Source: Flavobacterium covae
Lineage (GTDB): Bacteria; Bacteroidota; Bacteroidia; Flavobacteriales; Flavobacteriaceae
Length of the DNA: 64,000 nt
Assembly (NCBI GenBank): GCA_019565575.1
Contig: CP067379.1
Span: 1,240,001-1,304,000 of the forward strand
Reading direction: 5' to 3'
Under the pieces are notes generated by a model. That model saw only the letters and a program-made list of their open reading frames with translations. It had not been told where the DNA came from and ran no database searches. This document shows positions 12,772 through 24,797 of this stretch, one piece after another (position 1 is the first letter of the stretch; every line of letters starts with the position of its first letter). Made by a program: the position numbers and the translations under genes.

Positions 12772-14847
12772 ATGGAAAAAAAAATAAGAACGTTACTCAT
12801 TATTATTGTAATCTTAGTATTTATCCCAAAAAGAATCTCAGCACAGATAGATACAACAATTGTAAAACCCGCCGTTTTTGTAAAAGGGAAAATAGTCAAT
12901 GGAAAAATCCTATTAAAATGGAACGTTAACGACCCCTATTATTGGAAAAAATCGTTAAATTTTGGTTATAAATTACAACGTAGCACGGTACTTCGTGATG
13001 GACAACCAATTAACAAAGAGGAACATGTGATACTAAAAGAAGTTTTAAAACCCTTACCATTAGCTCAATGGGAACCCTTAATCAAACAAGATTCACTTAC
13101 TGCTGTTTTAGCACAAGCAATATATGGTGATGATTTTGAAACCACCACAAAAGAAAAAGGATTTGCAAAAATGATGATGCTAAATGATCAAAATCAACAA
13201 CGTTACGCATTTTCCATGCTAGCAGCAGAGCAGTCCTATTTAGCCACAAAAGCCGCGGGTTGGGGATATGAAGATACCAGTGCAAAACCCAATGAAAAAT
13301 ATGTATACACCCTTACTTTGCTAGGAGTAAAAGAAGGAGAAGTAACACACGGAAGCCTTTATATAGGTCTATCAGACCAAAATGATAACACCCCCCCAGT
13401 TACCCCAGAAGCCATTTTTGGCAATCAAACGGTCATGCTATTTTGGGATTTTGTATCCCAGAAAGCATTATTTTCATGTTACAATATAGAACGCTCCATT
13501 GATGGAAAAGTATTTAAGAAATTAAATGACACCCCCATATTTCCTACAATAAGCAAGTCATCTTACACAACATTTACAGATAAACTACCTGAAAATAATG
13601 TAAAATACTATTATCGTATTCGAGGTATAGATACCTTTGGTTCTTTGAGTGAACCTTCTAAAATAATCTCCGGAATGGGAGCTGATTTCTTAGAATATTC
13701 ACCCCAAATCACAGCCAAAGCAGCCTTAGATGACCAAACAGTAAATTTAGAATGGGATTTTCCCAAAGAAGGCGATGAAAAAATTAATGGTTTTAATATC
13801 TTACAAGCCGATCAAGAAAGCGGTCCCTTTGAAATGGTTAAAAAGAACTACCCGCTACTACCCGTAAAATAGTTTTTAAAGCCAAATTAAAACCATCTAA
13901 TTACTTCAAAGTTCAAGCGGTAGCCAAAAAGGAGGTTTTAAAGAATCGTATGCCATGTTAGTCCAACCCATAGACTCTATTCCTCCCATTGCCCCACAAG
14001 GATTAGAAGGAGTAATAGATACATTGGGCATCATAAAATTAAAATGGAAACCCAACACAGAACCCGATTTATACGGATACAAAGTATTTCGAAGTTATGA
14101 AAAAGAAGGCTTATATGTAGAATTATCCACAAAAGTTTTTAATAGAACTCATTATCAAGACACCATCACTATAAAATCTTTAAATAAAAAAGTATTTTAT
14201 AAACTAAAAGCTTTAGATATACGCTATAATGAATCGCCCCTTTCAAATGCTTTCGAAATTAAGAAAAAGGATAAAATAGCCCCGTCTATTCCCGTACTAT
14301 CCGATTACGAACTAGAAGAAAAAAAATAAAAATTCATTTTCTACAAAGTCAGTCAGAAGACGTTAAAAAACACAGTTTATACAGAAGAAGAGAAGATGAA
14401 AAACAATGGAAAGTTATTTTTGAAACCACAGATCCAAACATAATAGAATATGAAGATCAATCAGTAGACAGCAAAAAGAAATATTATTATGCGATGACAG
14501 CAACAGATCAAGACGGGAACGAAACAAAACCATCAGATACCCTAATCTTAGAAACCCTGCCGAGTATATTACAACCCGCTATAACTACATTTAGTGGTAT
14601 GGCAGATATATCCTCTAAAGCAATTGAATTGTATTGGAATACAAAATCAACAGATCTAGTAGAATATCATTTATACAAACGAGTAAATGAGGGACAAAAT
14701 ATCTTGTTTAAAATACTACCGCCAAGCAAAAAAAATCAATTCATAGATACCACTTTAAATATTGGGAACACCTACTATTACAGCATAAGAGGTGTTTTTA
14801 AAGACGGAAGTTTTAGTGCATTTAAAGAAGTAAAAGTAGTCTATTAA
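12772..14847 (+). CDS. secreted fibronectin type III-domain protein, three frame breaks
   Basis: Three frames join into about 692 residues after adding C at 13851-13853, A at 13926-13930 and A at 14319-14326. The N-terminus MEKKIRTLLIIIVILVFIPK is a signal peptide. The body holds at least four FN3-like modules. Hallmarks are repeated VxLxWxx...xxxGYxVxRS, YxDxxxxxxxxYYYxVxAxDxxGNxSxxS, for example LKWKPNTEPDLYGYKVFRSY and YYYAMTATDQDGNETKPSD. There is no T9SS tail; it ends KEVKVVY. It lies only 11 bases after the SprB gene, so the two are cotranscribed. In this context it is probably a surface partner of the SprB protein or the toxin; direct function is unknown. Confidence 0.7.
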
Positions 14848-14904
14848 ATACTCATAGTAACGATTTTTGATAACAGAATTAAGAAAACAAAAAACAAGCA
14901 AGCA

Positions 14905-17381
14905 TTGCAAACTAAAGTAAATCTAAGATTAATTATTTTAAATAGTTTATTCCTACTAGGAATAAACACTACAGCTCAAACCATAGATTTAGGCGCTTTT
15001 CAAGGAAAACCTTTAAAAATAGGAGGAAGCGCATCAGTTGGTTCCACCTTTTCTGAATCTAATAGAGATGCTAGAGCTCCCTTTGTTTATAATTTTACAG
15101 GAAACCTAAATGTTTCCCTCTATTCCTTTTCGATGCCCATTACCTATAATTTTTCCAATATGGGAGGAAAATTAAGTTACCAAGTACCTTTTAACTTCAA
15201 TCGTTTAAGTCTAAACCCCCGTTATAAATGGATTTCAGTTTATATTGGTGATGCTTCTATGACCTTTTCCCCCTATTCCTTAGCAGGTCACATGTTTACA
15301 GGAGGAGGAATAGAACTTACTCCCGATAGTCCTATAAAAATATCCGCCATGTACGGCCGATTACTAAAAGAAGTAAATGATATACACAATCCAAAAAGTT
15401 TACCCGTATTTGAACGTTGGGGATACGGAACAAAAATAGAGCTCATAAAAAATAAATATAAACTAGGATTTATAGGTTTTTATGCAAAAGATAAAGAAAA
15501 CCCATTGTTATACCAATCGATGGCATCTAATGTAGGGAATTTGAGCCCCAAAGAAAACTTAGTGATAGGTTTAAATTTTGAAACACAAGTATCCAAAGAA
15601 GCTAAAATTTATGGTGATTATACCAATTCATCATTAACAGAGGATGTTCGATCAACAGGAAAAAACAGCCCTCAAGGAGTTGCTTCTTTACTACTAAAAG
15701 GCAATGCCTCTACTCAAAATTTTAACGCCTTCAAGTTAGGATTCGACTATAAAATCCAAAAAACGCTAGTAGGAGCCAGTTTTGAACGTATAGATCCAGG
15801 TTACCAAACCATGGGAGCCTATTTTTTTTCCAATGATTTGCAAAACATCATGATTAATGCCTCTAGACCATTGTTTAAGGATAAAGTACAACTAACAATG
15901 AATCTTGGGATTCAAAAGGATAATTTAGACCATAAAAAAGCACAAACAACCAATAGAACTCGTAGGAACTGTAAATACAAATATTAAGATAAACGAAAAG
16001 CTCTCAACCAACCTTAGTCTTACCAATCAATCTACTACAACTAATGTAAATCCAGATCAATTCGTACAAATTAATCAAAACAATCCTGCTATTAATGCTA
16101 TTAACCAATTAAATTATAGACAATTGTCCAATAGCTTGATATGGAATACAAATTACCAACTCCCCGAATCAAAACAATCAAAACGCAATTGCAGTTTCAA
16201 CTATAATTACAATCAAGTAGAAAATGAACAAGGCGGACAAATAAGCCCCAATCAAAAAACAGTCTTTCATAATTTAAATGCCCTCTACACCCATTTTTTA
16301 ATGAAAACCAAATGGGCATTCAATACCTCTTTAAATTATACAATAAGTCAAATAACAGGTCAGAACACCCATACATTTGGTCCTGTACTCGGTATTAGTA
16401 AAAAATATTTTAAAGATAAACTAACCACCCAATGGGCCACTTCATATAATTCCAGTAAAAGCCCTTCTAGTAATGCTCACAATTTTAATTGTCGTTTTAA
16501 CGCAACCTACAAAATGTTAGAAGAACATAACTTTAATTTTATGTTATCTCAACTAATATCAAATTCTTCAAACACTTCAACATCCAATAACATCAATGAT
16601 TTGACAATCACTATTGGTTATAACTTTAATTTTGCAGGAACTAAAAAGAAACAAAAAGAAGAAGAAGAAAAAAAGTATCCCTAGAATCACTAGAAAAAAC
16701 CAAAATTACCCTTAACATATCAGGAATCAGTACAGATTTAGACTCAAAAGCCATAAGCATCCTCATAGAAGAAAAAAACAATGCCATAGATTTTGAAGGA
16801 TTAGAACCCCTTCAAGAAATACTATCAATACAAAAAAGAACTTACAAGAAAACGTATCGAAATATGATCAAAGCACAGATCCAAAAGAAAAAAACAAAAT
16901 TGAAAAAACAATAAAAAAAGAATTTCATCTTTGGGATTTAGAATTGCAAAAAATAGCAGCGTTTAATAACCTATACAAAGAATCAAAAAACAAAGCTCTC
17001 AGTAAAATAAAAGAAGAAATAATAGAGAACTTAGACGTTAATAAAAAACATTTAAAAACCAAATACAAGTCAGAATTTTTTAAAGAAGATGACGAGAATA
17101 GTCAAGAAACCTTTTTAGCCTTTGAAGAAGAAATGATCAAACAAAAAGCCAAGCACACCCCAAAAGATCTTTTTGCAATGGCACAAATCAGTCTATACTT
17201 TCAATTGGAAACCCCAGATTGGAACAATTCCTACAACAAAACAGTAATAAGTTTAAAAAACCAATATTACCAACAATTCAAAAAGGCAAAAGAACCGTTA
17301 TCAATCGTTGAAGCATTAGTAGTTAAAGGAATAGACACTTATGTAAAAAACTACAAAGAAAAATTTAAAAATAAGTCATAA
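14905..17381 (+). CDS. outer-membrane beta-barrel protein with charged C-terminal region, three frame breaks
   Basis: After correcting the A runs at 15934-15939 (one too many), 16668-16674 and 16832-16837 (one short each), a single protein of about 825 residues results. The N-terminal segment LIILNSLFLLGINTTAQ is a signal peptide. Residues 30-590 alternate in the way of transmembrane beta-strands ending in aromatic residues (GNLNVSLYSFSMPITYNFSN, YGDYTNSSL, DLTITIGYNFNFAG). The last 230 residues are lysine and glutamate rich and helical. No in-frame ATG is present; TTG at 14905 is the best visible start, or a further sequence error hides it. It lies between the FN3 and TANFOR toxin genes, so it is a candidate outer-membrane pore or anchor for the locus. 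No named family is recognised. Confidence 0.55.
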
Positions 17382-17446
17382 ATACAGGAGTCATTTTTCA
17401 CTCCATATAACTGATAAAAAATAAACAAACAAAATTCAATAAAAAA

Positions 17447-20400
17447 TTGAATATGAATAGATTAAAATATTTTTTCTGCCTTCTGTTACTACTGTTAAAT
17501 AGCGTAGGATGGTCACAACTTTACCCAGTACAAGTAAACAGCAGCGTATTTCCTCCTTATTTATCCAGTTTGTCGAGCTATGCTACAACAGTTGATCAAA
17601 AATATCTAGTCAATATCTACACAGCGGATCTAAATGTTGTTCATCGTCAAGTACGATTACAGCTATACATAGAAGGAAATGGTATTCAAGCCCAATCCCT
17701 TCCAATGGTACAAGGTGCGCCCATTATGTACCTAAACGGAGGCGAAACCCTACAACTATCCAATCTAGATCTAGCCCCTTATTTTCAATTAGAAAACCTA
17801 TCCGGAATTAATCAAAACCAATACAGCAGTACCTTACCACAAGGCAATTACAAATACTGTATAGAAGTATATGATTTTATAACCAACCAGCGAATTTCAC
17901 AAAAATCCTGTACCTTCTATTATTTTGTATACAATGAACCCCCGTTACTGAATAGCCCTAGTAATCATGAACTGGTTGGTTTTCAAGACCCCCAAAACCT
18001 TATTTTTACCTGGACCCCGCGACACCTCAATGCGGTAAATATAGAATACGAATTTGAACTAGTAGAACTCCTAGACCATCAAGTCCCCTCTAACCATGCC
18101 TTTCTAACCAGCATACCCTTATACAAAACCACCACCTCCACGACCGTTTTACATTACGGTCCCGTAGAGCCCCAACTAATTGCAGGACGTAAATACGCTT
18201 GGCGCGTAAAAGCACTAAGTCAACCTGGATTTGGCGATAAAGCCATATTTAATAACAATGGTTATAGCGAAATTTTTGATTTTATCTACCCAGGTAATTG
18301 CCCCCCTCCAAAATTCGTAGTAGCTATTTCCCTTAACGCCACCCAATCCAAAATTACGTGGCAAACCAATCCCGACTTTGTAGATTATAAAATAGAATAC
18401 CGTAAAAAGGAACCAATAGTTGGTACCCAACAGCCTACTACAATAACGAAGCCAAACTATACGATCTAGAAGCAGGAGCAACCTACGAATATCGAGTAGG
18501 AGGAGAGTGCATAGGAGGACTTATAAATTATACCCCCGTAGAAGAATTTACCCAACCCCGTAAAGAAGAAATAGCCATCAAATGTGGCATAAAACCCAAT
18601 ATAGATTTAAGTAATACAACCCTTTTTGAAGGAGAATTACCCAATGATCAAATCATTCTTGCAGGCGATTTTTCCATCAAACTCACCGAAGTAAGAGGCA
18701 AAAGAAGCTATAGCGGCAAAGGCTACGTGAACGTCCCTTATTTATCCTTTGTAAAAATAGGCGTAGAATTTAAAGACATTACCCTTAATACAGACTTTAG
18801 GCTAGTAAAAGGCGAAATCAAAGCCCTATATGATCCAAGTTGGAAAAATATAATAGATCTCAGTAGCCTATACGATCAAATAGAAGACGGTTTTGATCTT
18901 CTTTCCCCCGATACCGAAGAACATCAATTTCAAACCAATTTTGATATTCCCGATCTGTCACATATTACAGTAAACAGTAATGAAGTAGTAGTCACCGGTA
19001 CTAATGGACAAACCCAAAGTTTTGATCTAGACCCCAAAGAACTCATAATCATCCGCGACCCCAAAGGAAACGTATATGCAGTGCCCCCAGGAAGCGATAA
19101 GCCCGTGGTTTTAAATGAAGGACAAGCCGCAGGATTTATTCCTGATGCTTCTAATACACAAGGTATTACCAGCGCAGGCATGGTAACAAAGCTAGCTCCT
19201 ATAGCCGCTCGTGTTACTTTTGAGCGATCGTCAGAAAGTAAGTATGCTGACGATGTAATGCCTGCAAAAGCACATCCTGACATTCAAAAACTATACAAAA
19301 CCATTGCTGACGGAGCGACACCTTATACTTTATATCATAAAGGAATCCAAAATGATGGAAAAGGAAGTCGTAGTTTTGATTTTATAGATGCAGTAATAGC
19401 CGTTAATGGTACAACAATAAAGCCTGAGAGTATCCTATTTAATATCAAAGGCAGCGTGGCTAAAAAAATAGGGGGGCTGGTTATGAAAAATGGCAAGGCC
19501 TATCAACGACTAGAAGTACCCGTATATCATAGCTCAACCCCTGAGGAACTATTGGCACTAATACCAGGAAAAGACGGAGCCAAGCACCAAGTATTAGGTG
19601 CGGCAAAAATTATTCCAATCAAAACACAATCGGATGTAAATATAACCTTAGTACCCGTAAATAATGCGACCATACCTGATGGGATCGCTACGCAACTTAA
19701 TGCCATTTATGCAGATGCTGGAGTACAATTTAAAGTGACAATTGCGCCCAACCATGAGGTAGCAAAAAACACCTTAGAATGTGGTAAAGATGCCCTATTA
19801 GAAAAATTATCCGAAGACCAATCGCAATTTGTAGAGCAATACAAAGCCGGTAAAGACATCCAAAAAGACCAATACTATGTGTTTGTTACCAAGGGGATTA
19901 CCCCTAGCAGAGCCATTTCAGGTTTCATGCCACGCCATTCACAATTTGGTTTTGTGTTTACCAATCAAAGTGGAGAAGAGGTAAAAGCAGGCAATGACCT
20001 AGCAACAATAATTGGACACGAATTAGGACACGGCGTATTCGAGTTGCAGCACCCATGGGAACAATTTTCTACTGGTAACAAAAACAGTAATACCCCATGG
20101 TTAATGGATTATGCTACGGGAACAAAATTACCATATGTGCATTGGCAACGCATTAGCCACCCTAAATTTGGGTTGTATGTGTTGGATGGAAGTGAGAAGG
20201 GGGAGTTTTCAAAAAGTGTAATGACACCAAATTTTAAAATTGTTAATATTGATCAATCGTCTATAGTTTTAGAACCAAAAGACAAAAATATACCTACAGG
20301 AACTGTACCTGGTTTTGTTGTAATTGAGAAAGACAAAGAAATAATAACTAAAAAAAGATATTATTATTGGGATCAAGATAGGTATGTAAATACTACCAGT

Positions 20401-23376
20401 TTAAGTTGGAACAATGAAAAAAACAAATTTGAAACAATAGCAAATAGTGAACCTATATTTGGTGTAGAAAATAAAACAAATGATCCAGAAATATTATTTT
20501 TCTTGAATCTAATTGATTGTCCAGCAAGAAAACTATTTTTAAATAAATCAAAATTACCTACAAATTATAATTCAAATAAAGTTTTAGCTGATTTCTTAGC
20601 ATCAAAATTAAATTCCTCGTTACCATTAGAATGTAATCCTTTAGATAATAGTAAGCCTAATCAAATTACTGGTTGGTCATTAGCTAAAGATGATACGATT
20701 GTGTCATGTAACATTGCGGATGATGTAGTTATTCAAAAGCAATTATTAAACATAGCTGAAGCTGTAAATAAATCAAATAATACAATCAAAGATTTAGAAC
20801 CAATTTTTAGAGCCAATATCACTCTGTGTTCGATGCAAAAAATGGAAGAATCTTTGAGAACTAAAATATTATCTAAATATTTCAAAGAGGCTACTGATGA
20901 CAGTGATCTAGAAATTAGTATGTGTGAAAATTCAGGATGTGATTATTTCTTTATTGGAGATCTAATTAAATATACTCCTAATAATCAACGATTAAATTTA
21001 TTGTTAAAGTTTAAGGAAAATAATTTTGTATGGCTTAAAAAGCTATACAACTTTGGGAGAACAAACGGCGGTTTTGGAAATGATATAGACATTAATCAAG
21101 TTTCTGAGGTTTATTTGGAATTGAGTAAATGGATTGTTACCCATTATGATAAATTAAATATAAAACCAACTGTTAAACAAGCTTTTGTTTTTGATGGACA
21201 AGCTGTGTCTGATTATTATCCGGGTATGAAGCCTTATGTTTTAGGAAAAGATAATGAAGATATAGTTCTACAAATTGATAACAATAGTGAAATAAATATT
21301 CAAAAAACCGAACTTGAATTTTTAGAGGATGGAAAGCTAAGATTTTTTAATAAATATATGATGACAGATTTGTCACCTAGAATTTATGATCCAAATAATC
21401 CACCTCCATTAAGTAGCTATTATTCTTATTTTGAATATGACGAAAATTACAATCCGTATGAACCTGTAACAGTAATATGTGGTATTGAAAATAAATTAGG
21501 ATTAGAGACTAAAAAGAAATAGTAATGCCTGCTATAGCTGCTTTTGCTTATCAGGCTATACTTGATGAAGAGGGAAAACAAGAAACGTTGAGGCAATTCG
21601 GAAATGCAGTTATGATAACTACTGGAGTTTTGGCTGTTCCTTTTTCAGGAGGTTCTTCTCTAGTTGGGGTTTTATCTACAATATCTTCTGTAGGTATTGC
21701 AGTAGGTTCCATAGATGCTTATGTCACTTCTTTAGCTAGTTCAGATCCTAGTTTTAAAGATAGTTCTTTTTACAAAGCTTGGGATACTACATATACAGCT
21801 TATAGTTTTATTGATGGAGCAGGAGCAGTAACTAATTTAGCTAATACAGGTTATAATATTTTAAAGCTGTCCAATTTTGCAAAAAGTTATAATGCTTTTG
21901 ACACCGCAATAAGTAGCTCTAACCTTTTTAAAAATACAGTATTCACCGAAAGATTGAGCCACTTAAAAAATATTTTCAAGAATACCTCAGCTGATCTTAA
22001 CTTGCTAAATAGAGGGAAAACTTTTAGTAATTACATTTCAAAAATAAATACAGGTTTTAAGAAAACAATTTTAGCCTCTGTCCTTACTCTAAATTTAAAT
22101 GTTAATGCAACTGATAATATTTTACAATTATCAAATAATGCAAACAAAATAGAAACTGTTTTAAACCTTTCAGGAAAAACAGAACAATTAACGGATGTTA
22201 TTAGAAGTACTATTACGTCAAAATCAGATGAGATATTAAAAGCATTTGATAATGAAATTGTTGTAAGTATTAAGACTTCTCCTACTGCCCAAGCCGTAGA
22301 TGGAAAATTTGTAATTCTTAATGTGGGACAAGATAACATCTTAGCTACTTTAATTAATAATCAAGTAAAGATTAATTTTATAAAGTCAGCTGTAGATGGT
22401 TATCATATTTATGAGTTTACAGAGGATAAAGATCCAAATAACACCAATACTTCGCCTAAATGTACCTTTTGTCCTGATAAAATTGGGAATACCAAAGAAA
22501 GCGAGTTTTGTAAAAAATTAGAAAAATTAGCTTCTAATACACAAAATGCTGTTGCGGTACAAAAACTATGTGACAAAGGAATTAATGTAAAGATTTTAGA
22601 TAAGGTTCTAAGCTATACTATTGCAAAGCAAAAAGTATTTGTAGATGATTTTTCAGGTATTTCTGGAAGGAGGAATGGCTATTTTAAAATCAAAAGTGCA
22701 TTTAGTTGATTATTGGAAAGAAAATGGAGACTTTTATAAAACGATTAGACCTTATCACGGAGACGATCATAGAGACTGGGATACAAGTTCTAAAATTGTT
22801 AAAGGGATGGGAGCAAGAGAGGAATTATTGGTTGAATCTATTGATAATGAGGATATTCATTCGTCAAAAATAGTTCAACAATTATGTAGTGTTACTGAAG
22901 ATGGTATTTTTGATGGTAATAAAGTTTCATCAGGTAATTTGCCAAATGGAAACATAGTTATAAAGTACAATAGAAAGAAATATAATGGAGTTATTTTAGA
23001 AAATTCTGACACAGCATATGATGATTTTATAAAAACATTGCATCCCTTTCTACAAAAACATGTACAATATATGGATTTTATTCGACAAGATTGCTCGAAT
23101 TATAGTGATGGTAAATTATATGAAAAGCTATATGGAGGTAAAATTAGTTTAGGCAAACTTACAAATGCTCAACGACCAGGAATTCATACGGAAGTGTTAG
23201 TTTTGAACGAATTAATAAAAGATAAACAAAACATTACCAGTGTAGCAGATATTAGAGCACTTGATATTAAAATTGTTATAAGATGGAAAGTAAAAGGTCA
23301 AATTTTTAAGCAAATGGTTACTTGTCCTCATTGTTTTTATATAACGGAAGGGGTTTTCTTTCCGAATAGTAAATAA
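17447..23376 (+). CDS. polymorphic toxin: TANFOR/FN3 N-terminus, metalloprotease, C-terminal deaminase-like toxin; three frame breaks
   Basis: About 1975 residues once A is added at 18404-18408 and 21511-21515 and the extra G in CTGGAAG at 22663-22669 is removed. The signal peptide is RLKYFFCLLLLLLNSVGWSQ. Residues 20-300 match the TANFOR domain (Bacteroidota surface proteins), followed by an FN3 module (YRKKGTNSWYPTAYYNN after correction). Around 20016-20051 is a zincin motif HELGHGVFELQHP. A hydrophobic pre-toxin segment follows (AFAYQAILDEEGKQETLRQF, 21530-21600), then a CTFCPD motif near 22460. The last 235 residues (from SEGGMAILKSKVHLVDYW) look like a bacterial deaminase toxin: HTEVLVLNEL at 23184 and TCPHCFYI at 23320 supply the H-x-E and C-x2-C zinc ligands. 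The protease may cut the toxin free. The target base is unknown. The start codon of the next gene follows its stop after one base. Confidence 0.75.
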
Positions 23377-23377
23377 A

Positions 23378-24649
23378 ATGATAAAATATTTTAAACAACA
23401 GAATTGGGAAAATTTAAAAGCTTACATTAACGTAAATGATAAGGGTGAATTGTTTACTGGAATAGAAGAAAAGTTAGACCTAGATAAAAATTTATATTTT
23501 AGAATTTCACATGTGAATAATTTTGAACATGGATTAATTTATTCATTTTGTCTTAGAGATAGTAATTTGAATTTATCTATCTATATATATGGTGTAAGAA
23601 GGTTTACAATAGGTTTGAAATTTGCAAATTATATTTATAGTCATTATTATAATTTATGTTACGATTTTATTTCTTTTGATGACTTTCGTTTTAAAAACGG
23701 AGAAAATATTGAACAATTAAACTATAAAATTCTTTTAAATCGTAATGATTTGGATTATGAAAAGTTAATTGCAAATAATCAAGATATAATAGATAAGTAT
23801 CATTCTTATGATGAAAAAGGGTATATTGAAATAGATCTAGATACATTTGTTTATGTACATGGAGATGTTGAAAGATATTCAAAAGTTATTGTCGCTTATG
23901 CCATTCATAATCAAATGAAAGAATATCTAGGAAAGACAATTCCTGATACATTTATGGAAAAGTTTGTGTGGCAAGAAGAACAAATTGGTAAAACAATAAA
24001 CGAGGATCAACTGCCAACTGATATGCAATTTATTGGAGGAGTAACAGTAGCCTATCATGATATTACCCAAAAAATAGTTGCAGTCGTAACTGTTATAGAT
24101 GTAAATAGTCAAGAAATTGTAGATCAAGCAATTTATACTGAAGATAGGATTAATATGCACATACCTGATGTTTTTGGTTTTAATGAAACGATATGGGCAA
24201 TCAAAGCTTTTGAAAAATTAGCTGTAAAACCCCAACTTATTTTTTGTGATGGTCATGGTATAGAACACCCTAAAAATATGGGATTCGCTACATTTTTAGG
24301 TATACAACTGGATATACCTACTATTGGTTGCGCCAAAAAACGTCTTGTAGGCTATTACAAAAAGGAAGACTTAGGGACTAAAAGAGCAGATAATTTAGAA
24401 CTTGTATTTGACCAAAAAAATGTTGGCAAAGCCCTTCGAACAAAAGAAAATTCAAACCCAATATATGTTTCCTTAGGTCATAAGGTTTCTTTAGAGACAA
24501 GTGTAAATTGGGTACTAAAAACAACGCAATCAACAAGACTTCCTTTTGTACTTGAAAAGGCAATTGAGATTGCTCGCCAACAGTTGCCTGAGCAATTCAG
24601 AATAGATTTTATGAATGATGAACCTAATGAATACGGAATTATAAAATGA
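23378..24649 (+). CDS. candidate immunity protein: unknown N-terminal domain fused to endonuclease V-like domain
   Basis: Intact 423 residues, starting 2 bases after the toxin stop. Residues 1-195 match nothing I recognise and are acidic and aromatic, as in many immunity proteins. Residues 212-415 are an endonuclease V (Nfi) domain: FIGGVTVAYHD, HIPDVFGFNE, IFCDGHGIEHPKNMG, IPTIGCAKKRLVG, VSLGHKVSLETS. EndoV cleaves near deaminated bases, mainly hypoxanthine/inosine, in DNA or RNA. Asp-291 and Glu-270 of the catalytic set are present, but the first Asp of GVDVAY is Thr-223, and the PYIPG wedge reads MHIPD. It may therefore bind rather than cleave. Position behind a deaminase toxin implies immunity by binding the toxin, reading or repairing its lesion, or both. 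The domain call is firm; the function is inferred. Confidence 0.82.
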   Translation: MIKYFKQQNWENLKAYINVNDKGELFTGIEEKLDLDKNLYFRISHVNNFEHGLIYSFCLRDSNLNLSIYIYGVRRFTIGLKFANYIYSHYYNLCYDFISFDDFRFKNGENIEQLNYKILLNRNDLDYEKLIANNQDIIDKYHSYDEKGYIEIDLDTFVYVHGDVERYSKVIVAYAIHNQMKEYLGKTIPDTFMEKFVWQEEQIGKTINEDQLPTDMQFIGGVTVAYHDITQKIVAVVTVIDVNSQEIVDQAIYTEDRINMHIPDVFGFNETIWAIKAFEKLAVKPQLIFCDGHGIEHPKNMGFATFLGIQLDIPTIGCAKKRLVGYYKKEDLGTKRADNLELVFDQKNVGKALRTKENSNPIYVSLGHKVSLETSVNWVLKTTQSTRLPFVLEKAIEIARQQLPEQFRIDFMNDEPNEYGIIK

Positions 24650-24710
24650 TTCTAGTCATTGCTTGATATGAAGATTACTTCTCGTATCTTGCTCTCCAAA
24701 GTCTAATCAT

Positions 24711-24797
24711 AATTTTAAGATACTCATGCTAGTAAAGTCTCCTGACTTTACGTTAAGCTAGTAATCTAATACTTGGCAAAGTCTGCTGACTTTGTGC
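24711..24797. repeat. left copy of paired palindromic element R1, bordering the orphan cassette array
   Basis: It contains AAAGTCTCCTGACTTT (24734-24749), then CGTTAAGCTAGTAAT, then GGCAAAGTCTGCTGACTTTGTGC (24775-24797). The same succession, diverged, occurs at 29581-29738 on the other side of the cassette array. The second palindrome runs directly into the headless toxin fragment. Confidence 0.6.

Noticed and set aside
10086..12899. Antisense open frames inside the SprB and other large genes
   Set aside because: They mirror the codon bias of the real sense genes and have no recognisable domain or upstream signal.
2407..17381. Homopolymer breaks in the surface-protein genes as phase-variation switches
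   Set aside because: The same kind of break hits pheS, sufD, purF and the transposase, and the runs are short (4-8 bases), so base-calling error is the simpler reading.
17387..17404. Small hairpin GGAGT/ACTCC before the TANFOR gene as terminator
   Set aside because: The stem is five bases and the T-tract is in the loop, too weak to call.
21525..22709. Separate gene starting at 21525 after the TANFOR protein
   Set aside because: Adding one A at 21511-21515 gives a continuous KKEIVMPAIAAF reading, and the segment is a typical pre-toxin region needed to join backbone and deaminase.
23378..24649. EndoV fusion as an artefact of a frame slip joining two genes
   Set aside because: The 423-codon frame is continuous, the toxin stop lies 2 bases upstream, and no second start with spacing of a separate gene is seen at the domain border, although this genome copy does contain slips elsewhere.
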